Shown here piece after piece: positions 6,340 through 9,974 of a DNA stretch of 9,974 bases; position 1 is the stretch's first letter, and every line of letters starts with the position of its first letter. The notes below the pieces were generated by a model. That model was not told where the DNA came from. It did not search any database and worked only from the letters and a program-made list of their open reading frames with translations. This DNA is from an uncultured Oscillospiraceae bacterium (lineage in GTDB: Bacteria; Bacillota; Clostridia; Oscillospirales; Oscillospiraceae), in the NCBI GenBank assembly GCA_905205085.1, contig CAJLCG010000083.1, positions 1-9,974 of the forward strand, read 5' to 3'. The position numbers and the translations under genes are program-made.

Positions 6340-6882
6340 TTACTTCCAGGACAGGAGCACGTCCACATCCTTGCGCTTGGGGACAGCACCCACCTGAGCG
6401 GGGTAGCCTACCGCGATGAGAGCCATGAGCTCCTGATCCTCAGGAACCTGGAGATATTCCTGGAGCCGCTTGCGGTCAAAGACGCCCATGATCACCGTGG
6501 CCAGGCCCAGATCGTGGGCGGCCAGGCAGAAGGTCTGGGCGGCGATGCCGCAGTCGTAATACTGCCAGCCGTCCTCCCGGTCGGTGGTAAAGGAGCCGTC
6601 CCGCTCGTAGCCGCAGCGGTTTTTCACAAAGGTCTGAGCGATCAGCAGGGGAGCGCTGCGGATGATGGCGGGGTTGTTAGCCCCGGCCAGGCAGTACTCC
6701 GAAGCGATAGTCTCCCGCACCGCGGGGTCCTCGATGGCCACATAGCGGCTGATCTGGGTGTTCTTCCAGCTGGGGGCGTAGGCGGCCAGAGAGACCACCT
6801 TCTCCAGCAGGTCGTGGGGGACAGGCTGGTCGGTGAACTGGCGCACGCTGCGCCGGGTAAGAATGCAGGTCTGAGCGTCCAT
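6340..6882 (-). CDS. Nitroreductase-family FMN oxidoreductase
   Basis: This 180-aa protein of the nitroreductase fold binds FMN and usually uses NAD(P)H to reduce nitro compounds, quinones or flavins; members often work as homodimers. It begins with the typical N-terminal sequence RRSVRQFTDQPVP, in which the Arg residues contact the FMN phosphate. It continues with LAAYAPSWKNTQ, APLLIAQTF, and GIAAQTFCLAAHDLGLATVIMGVFD, the conserved second FMN-binding half. The length is typical of the small, single-domain group. Cys residues are present but not spaced as in a ferredoxin-fused member. AGGAGG (6890-6896) lies seven bases from the ATG. It follows the sigma/anti-sigma pair by 74 bases but has its own promoter. 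The physiological substrate is unknown. Confidence 0.9.
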   Translation of the reverse strand: MDAQTCILTRRSVRQFTDQPVPHDLLEKVVSLAAYAPSWKNTQISRYVAIEDPAVRETIASEYCLAGANNPAIIRSAPLLIAQTFVKNRCGYERDGSFTTDREDGWQYYDCGIAAQTFCLAAHDLGLATVIMGVFDRKRLQEYLQVPEDQELMALIAVGYPAQVGAVPKRKDVDVLLSWK

Positions 6883-6918
6883 ATGGGTTCCTCCTGACTT
6901 GGGATTAAGAATAAAAAT

Positions 6919-6947
6919 ATGGTAGCCCTCAGGAGGAAAAATGTCAA
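6919..6947 (-). promoter_or_regulatory. Promoter of the nitroreductase gene
   Basis: On the minus strand a perfect TTGACA (6942-6947) is followed after 17 bases by TACCAT (6919-6924), a 4/6 match to the -10 consensus. It lies in the gap after the anti-sigma gene, where no terminator is visible. The nitroreductase may therefore be expressed both alone and by read-through. Confidence 0.72.
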
Positions 6948-6956
6948 GTGGGGAGG

Positions 6957-8282
6957 TCAGGACTCTCCGGGCAGGGTTTCGTAGTAAACGTCTGTGGTGG
7001 GAGCGGAGCCCTCCACCACCCGAATGGCGTCCCCCGCCGGGTCCAGTCGGGCCAGGGAGGTGAGCAGATTGGGGGAGGCGGTATCCAGTTCCAGCTGTAC
7101 CCGGTTCTCCATCACATCCACCCAGCTGGCGTAGGCCGTGGCCTCCTCCTGCATCCGCTGGCCGATCTGATTTTGGAGGGAGAGGAGATGGGCGTAGGAG
7201 TACCGGGCCGTGGAGAAGGTCACGGTGCTTCCCACCGCGCTCCGGACCTCCTGTTCCAGGGCAGCGGCGTCATAGCCATCTACCAGAGCCACCACCAGGT
7301 TTCCGGAGGTGCTGTCCAGCCAGGCCCCGGCAAACCAGTCGGGGTAGTGGTCTGATCCGTATTGATCGGAGAAATAGCGCATCAGATATTCATAGGGGAT
7401 AGCGCCGTCCTGGGCGGGGGCATCCCCGGTGTTGGAGGCGGCCGTCTCCGGGGTAAGAGCCTGGGGATGGAGCTTCTCCTCCACCACCGCCAGCTGCACC
7501 AGCCGGGCGAGCAGCTCCCCGGTCTGCTGGCTCGAAGGGGTGTTTACCGAGTAAAAGACGCTGTACCCGTTTTTCATGGTGAAGGACACCTCGCCGTAGC
7601 TGGTGCCGTCCGTGTCGGTAAACCGGGCAGCCCGGATCTCCACCCCGTCGATCACGGTGAGGGCGTCGCCGGGGTAGTCCTCCGGGCGGGAAATGAGGTC
7701 GGGGGAGACGGTGGTGCCAAGACCGCCCACCATCAGAGTAAATTTCCCCCAGTCGCAGCTGGCGTAGAAGTGGCCGTAGAACAGCTCATCCAGGGAGGAC
7801 GGAACCGTTTCCTTTGCCCCCGTCGGCGGGCCGAAGGCCAGGTAACCCCACAGATCAGACAGGCCGTCCCAGCTCAACAGCCCGGGCACCGACCCGCCAA
7901 ACAGAGCTTCCAGATCGCTCTGGACAACATCCCGGTTGACCCCTTCCCCGGCGGCATACTTGTTGGCGCTGTATTCCGAGGGGGGCTGGGTATCCCAGAT
8001 GTTCAGCTTGGGCAGAGTGAGGGTGCCCTCCTGGGTGGCGTATTCTTCATAAGCAAGCGCGTCCCGGGGGCCAGACTGGACAGCATGGTGGGGGGCCAGA
8101 TACTGCTGGGCCAGGGGGACGGCACACACAGCCAGAGCAGCACAGGCGGCCAGCAGGCCGTATTTCCAGCGGCTGGGCCGCCGTTTGGGCGGGGCCGACT
8201 CCAGCCGGGCCTCCAGCGCAGCCCGAGCCTGGGGGCTGGGGGTGAGCTGGTGCTGCATGGCGGAAAAGTCCGCTTTATTCAT
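6957..8282 (-). CDS. Putative ECF anti-sigma factor, single-pass membrane protein with protease-prodomain-like C-terminus
   Basis: This 441-aa protein has a short basic cytoplasmic N-terminus (1-40), one membrane segment (about 41-58, YGLLAACAALAVCAVPLA) and a large outside region. Residues about 210-275 (LTVIDGVEIRAARF, MKNGYSVFYSV) recall the beta-rich domain of firmicute sigma-factor regulators. Residues about 313-425 (WFAGAWLDSTSGNLVVALVD, YSYAHLLSLQNQI, WVDVMENRVQLELD) resemble the prodomain of alpha-lytic/streptogrisin proteases, but no protease domain follows. The N-terminus lacks a clear zinc-binding HxxxCxxC motif, so it is not a ZAS-type anti-sigma. ATG 8282 is preferred over TTG 8288, which is only three bases from GGAG. 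It overlaps the sigma gene by eight bases. The anti-sigma role is inferred from position and topology. Confidence 0.68.
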   Translation of the reverse strand: MNKADFSAMQHQLTPSPQARAALEARLESAPPKRRPSRWKYGLLAACAALAVCAVPLAQQYLAPHHAVQSGPRDALAYEEYATQEGTLTLPKLNIWDTQPPSEYSANKYAAGEGVNRDVVQSDLEALFGGSVPGLLSWDGLSDLWGYLAFGPPTGAKETVPSSLDELFYGHFYASCDWGKFTLMVGGLGTTVSPDLISRPEDYPGDALTVIDGVEIRAARFTDTDGTSYGEVSFTMKNGYSVFYSVNTPSSQQTGELLARLVQLAVVEEKLHPQALTPETAASNTGDAPAQDGAIPYEYLMRYFSDQYGSDHYPDWFAGAWLDSTSGNLVVALVDGYDAAALEQEVRSAVGSTVTFSTARYSYAHLLSLQNQIGQRMQEEATAYASWVDVMENRVQLELDTASPNLLTSLARLDPAGDAIRVVEGSAPTTDVYYETLPGES

Positions 8283-8778
8283 GGTCAAAATCTCCTTTCA
8301 GCAGGGCGCGGAGCTGTTCCCGACCACGGGACAGGCGCATACGCACCGTCCCGGGGCGCAGGGAGAGGGCGTGGGCGATCTCCTGGGTGGACAGCTCCTG
8401 GAAATAGAAGAGGTAGAGGGGGAGGCGGTAGCTCTCCTCCAAAGAGGTGAGGGCCTGCCACACCTGGTTCTCCTCCGGCTCCCGGAAGGGAAGCGGGGGG
8501 AGCTGTTCCTCCTCCAGGGGCAGGGTCTTCTTGCGCCAGGAGGAGTGAGTGACACGCCGGCACAGATTCATGGTGGTGCGCAGCAGCCAGGCCTTTCGGT
8601 GCTCCTCGTCCCGGAAGGTCTTGCCCGACTGGAAGTAGGCCAAAAAGACCTCCTGGAAAACGTCGTCGGCATCTGCCGGGCTGCCCAGCCGGGCCAGGGC
8701 CAGGCCGTACACCGTGGTCTGATAGCGGTCGATCACGTCCGAGACTGTGCCGCCTGCGCGCAGCGGCTGCTGTTCCAT
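8275..8778 (-). CDS. ECF-type RNA polymerase sigma factor
   Basis: This 167-aa sigma-70 family member consists only of regions 2 and 4. Region 2 spans about residues 12-78, with the polymerase-binding and -10-recognition part ADADDVFQEVFLAYFQ and the following RKAWLLRTTMNLCRR. Region 4 spans about 108-160, with the helix-turn-helix LSTQEIAHALSLRPGTVRMRLSRGREQL that reads the -35 element. ATG 8778 lies eight bases after a perfect AAAGGAGG. An in-frame GTG at 8787 would sit inside that ribosome binding site and is rejected. The gene overlaps its membrane-protein partner by eight bases, the usual sigma/anti-sigma order. It probably drives its own promoter and an unknown regulon in response to an envelope or extracellular signal. 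Confidence 0.92.
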   Translation of the reverse strand: MEQQPLRAGGTVSDVIDRYQTTVYGLALARLGSPADADDVFQEVFLAYFQSGKTFRDEEHRKAWLLRTTMNLCRRVTHSSWRKKTLPLEEEQLPPLPFREPEENQVWQALTSLEESYRLPLYLFYFQELSTQEIAHALSLRPGTVRMRLSRGREQLRALLKGDFDHE

Positions 8779-8797
8779 ACAGACCACCTCCTTTCAC

Positions 8798-8830
8798 CTA
8801 TAACTCCTCGCAGAAGGGGAAATTGTCACA
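8798..8830 (-). promoter_or_regulatory. Candidate autoregulatory ECF promoter of the sigma operon
   Basis: On the minus strand, TGTGACA (8824-8830) resembles the TGTAACA/TGAAAC -35 elements of firmicute ECF promoters. It is followed 17 bases later by GAGTTATAG (8798-8806), placed to act as the -10 and start region. That would leave a leader of only about 20 nt carrying the strong ribosome binding site. The -10 part lacks a clean CGTC core, and I found no better sigma-A promoter for this gene. Confidence 0.4.
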
Positions 8831-8853
8831 GGGGCAAGTAAAATTTGTTCTCC

Positions 8854-8882
8854 TTTTCATTTTGGACAAACCGTGGTACAAT
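8854..8882 (+). promoter_or_regulatory. Probable promoter of ruvC
   Basis: TACAAT (8877-8882) is a good -10 box. TTTTCA (8854-8859), a 4/6 match, lies 17 bases before it. The promoter is divergent from the sigma operon. Transcription would start near 8889, about 25 nt before the ruvC ATG. Confidence 0.6.
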
Positions 8883-8913
8883 GTCAACGTATCTTTTCCG
8901 TGGGGAGGCATCC

Positions 8914-9435
8914 ATGATCATCTTAGGTATCGACCCCGGGGTGGCCACCATTGGCTTTGGGGTCATCAAGGCTCAGCGGGGGAAAAATACCCTCATCCAG
9001 TATGGGGTCATCACCACGCCGCCGGGCATTCCCCTGTCCAGTCGGCTGCTCCAGATTTCCAACGACATGGAGGAGCTGATCCATACCTTTCACCCCGACG
9101 AGATGGCGGTGGAGGAGCTCTTTTTCAGCAAGAATATCACCACCGGCATCGCCGTGGCTCACGGCCGGGGAGTGATCCTCCTGGCGGCGGAAAAGCTGGG
9201 TGTTCCGATTTTTGAGTACACCCCCATGCAGGTCAAGCAGGCGGTGGCGGGCTACGGGGGCGCGGACAAGCGCCAGGTGATGCTGATGACCCAGCGGCTG
9301 CTCAATATGAAGCAGGTTCCACGGCCCGACGATGCCGCCGATGCTCTGGCCCTGGCCATCTGCCATGGCCGCTCGGCCACATCCCTTTTGAACACGGAGC
9401 GGGTCTTTGACCCCAAGAAATACGACACGAGGTAA
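8914..9435 (+). CDS. ruvC: Crossover junction endodeoxyribonuclease RuvC
   Basis: RuvC is the dimeric Mg2+-dependent nuclease that cuts Holliday junctions symmetrically during recombination and repair, working on junctions bound by RuvA and RuvB. The 173-aa product is exactly the usual length and starts MIILGIDPGVATIGFG, with D7 as the first catalytic acid. AVEELFFSKN supplies E67, and RPDDAADALALAICH supplies D140 and D143, matching the D-E-D-D active site of the RNase H-like fold. ATG 8914 follows GGGGAGG (8902-8908). An upstream in-frame ATG would start inside the promoter and add residues before the conserved beginning. A gene of unknown function follows after four bases, then ruvA, so the ruv order is interrupted. 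Confidence 0.97.
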   Translation: MIILGIDPGVATIGFGVIKAQRGKNTLIQYGVITTPPGIPLSSRLLQISNDMEELIHTFHPDEMAVEELFFSKNITTGIAVAHGRGVILLAAEKLGVPIFEYTPMQVKQAVAGYGGADKRQVMLMTQRLLNMKQVPRPDDAADALALAICHGRSATSLLNTERVFDPKKYDTR

Positions 9436-9439
9436 CAGC

Positions 9440-9871
9440 ATGAAGATCGTGGTCAAACAGCCCAATCCTGACCCGCCTTACAGCCTTCACGATGCCTACA
9501 TTTCAGAGATGCACGTGGAGGGTGACAGCCTGCGCCTGGTTACCCAGTGCGGCTATGTGTGTACCACCCCGCCCTTTGGGCAGGTGGAGGGGGACGTGGA
9601 GATCACCGGCATCGACTGGGACTTCTCCTGCGTCTATGTGATGGAGTACCAGGACGTTCTGTGCGGCAACTACGGTTCCTTCACCGGGCGGAAACTGACG
9701 GTGGCGGACTTTTTGCGGGAGTACCCTGAGGCGACGCTGGACATCCTGGACGAGACCTACGGATATCACCAGGTGAAGCTGGACGGTTTCCTCAACGTGG
9801 GGGAGCGCTGTCTGGAGTTTCAGCTGGACATCTGCTATGCCGGAGAGTTTCGGTATTTGCTCAAAGAATAA
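9440..9871 (+). CDS. Uncharacterised protein between ruvC and ruvA
   Basis: I do not recognise this 143-aa protein. It has no signal peptide or membrane segment and looks like a soluble, acidic, beta-rich protein. Visible blocks are SLHDAYISEMHVEGDSLRLV near the start, DWDFSCVYVMEY in the middle, LTVADFLREYPEATLDI, then DETYGYHQVKLDGFL and a final strand pair ending GEFRYLLKE. There are four Cys (two in QCGYVC) but no CxxC metal motif. ATG 9440 has GAGG (9429-9432) seven bases upstream and lies four bases after the ruvC stop, so it is probably co-translated in the ruv operon. Its base composition resembles the neighbours. It could be a small accessory or immunity-like protein, but nothing in the sequence decides that. 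Confidence 0.8.
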   Translation: MKIVVKQPNPDPPYSLHDAYISEMHVEGDSLRLVTQCGYVCTTPPFGQVEGDVEITGIDWDFSCVYVMEYQDVLCGNYGSFTGRKLTVADFLREYPEATLDILDETYGYHQVKLDGFLNVGERCLEFQLDICYAGEFRYLLKE

Positions 9872-9874
9872 ACG

Positions 9875-9889
9875 CCGCCCCTTGGGCGG
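9875..9889 (+). other. GC-rich intercistronic hairpin before ruvA
   Basis: CCGCCC (9875-9880) pairs with GGGCGG (9884-9889) around loop CTT, directly after the stop of the 143-aa gene. Only three T follow, so it is at best a weak terminator. It may act as an attenuator or mRNA processing site before the ruvA ribosome binding site GGAGG (9895-9899). Confidence 0.4.
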
Positions 9890-9904
9890 TTTATGGAGGA
9901 ACTT

Positions 9905-9974
9905 ATGTTTTATTATCTCAGCGGCACCGTGGCCCATATCGAGCCCTATCTGGTGGTCGTCGACTGCGGCGGGG
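9905..9974 (+). CDS. ruvA: Holliday junction helicase subunit RuvA (N-terminal fragment)
   Basis: Only the first 23 codons are inside the window; the gene runs off the right edge. The visible peptide MFYYLSGTVAHIEPYLVVVD fits the first strands of the RuvA OB-fold domain, which in other species reads like MIxxLxGxVxxIxxxxVVVD followed by a Gly pair, also present here. RuvA is the tetramer that grips the Holliday junction and loads the RuvB motor. ATG 9905 follows GGAGG by five bases. Its position after ruvC supports the call. Confidence 0.85.
   Translation, partial: MFYYLSGTVAHIEPYLVVVDCGG

Noticed and set aside
7362..8450. Plus-strand open frame (362 codons) across the sigma and anti-sigma genes
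   Set aside because: Low-complexity Gly/Pro-rich product spanning two genes with strong minus-strand evidence.
1..9974. CRISPR array, insertion sequence, phage or attachment site
   Set aside because: No regularly spaced repeats, transposase or integrase motifs, or terminal inverted repeats were seen.

Overview
The window is a gene-dense, GC-rich stretch of a bacterial chromosome. It looks like a Gram-positive anaerobe of the Clostridia, probably Oscillospiraceae and close to Flavonifractor, Pseudoflavonifractor or Lawsonibacter. That placement is inferred from strong AGGAGG-type ribosome binding sites, GC-rich genes of firmicute families (CarD, a DUF3343/cysteine-desulfurase pair, an ECF sigma factor with a membrane partner) and the MEP isoprenoid pathway. 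No plasmid, phage, IS or CRISPR signature is visible.

Layout. 1-262: a textbook sigma-A promoter and a leader of roughly 175 nt. 263-2025: carD, ispD and ispF on the plus strand; ispD and ispF overlap by one base, and a terminator-like hairpin separates carD from ispD. 2119-3506: a DUF3343 putative Se/S-carrier gene overlapping a class V aminotransferase/cysteine desulfurase gene, ended by a very strong bidirectional hairpin. 3559-3632: tRNA-Gly(CCC) on the minus strand, sharing that hairpin as its terminator and having its own promoter. 3736-4560: a Bax-inhibitor-1 family membrane protein. 4609-6302: a SulP anion transporter with a C-terminal STAS domain. 6302-6336: a hairpin shared with the convergent nitroreductase gene (6340-6882, minus). 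6957-8778, minus: an ECF sigma factor overlapping a single-pass membrane protein, probably its anti-sigma factor. 8914-9974: ruvC, an uncharacterised 143-aa gene and the first 23 codons of ruvA.

How the genes work together. IspD and IspF catalyse two steps of the MEP pathway to isoprenoids, and CarD is a transcription factor acting on RNA polymerase. The DUF3343/desulfurase pair probably mobilises and carries sulfur or selenium. The sigma/anti-sigma pair is a likely envelope-stress or signal-sensing switch. RuvC and RuvA process Holliday junctions.

Most of the window is ordinary core genome. The items most worth a second look are the ECF-linked membrane protein, whose C-terminus resembles the prodomain of alpha-lytic/streptogrisin proteases; the carD leader, with two mutually exclusive pairings; an exact in-frame 15-bp tandem duplication in a BI-1 membrane helix; and the unknown gene lodged between ruvC and ruvA. 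I see no clear undescribed multi-gene system.
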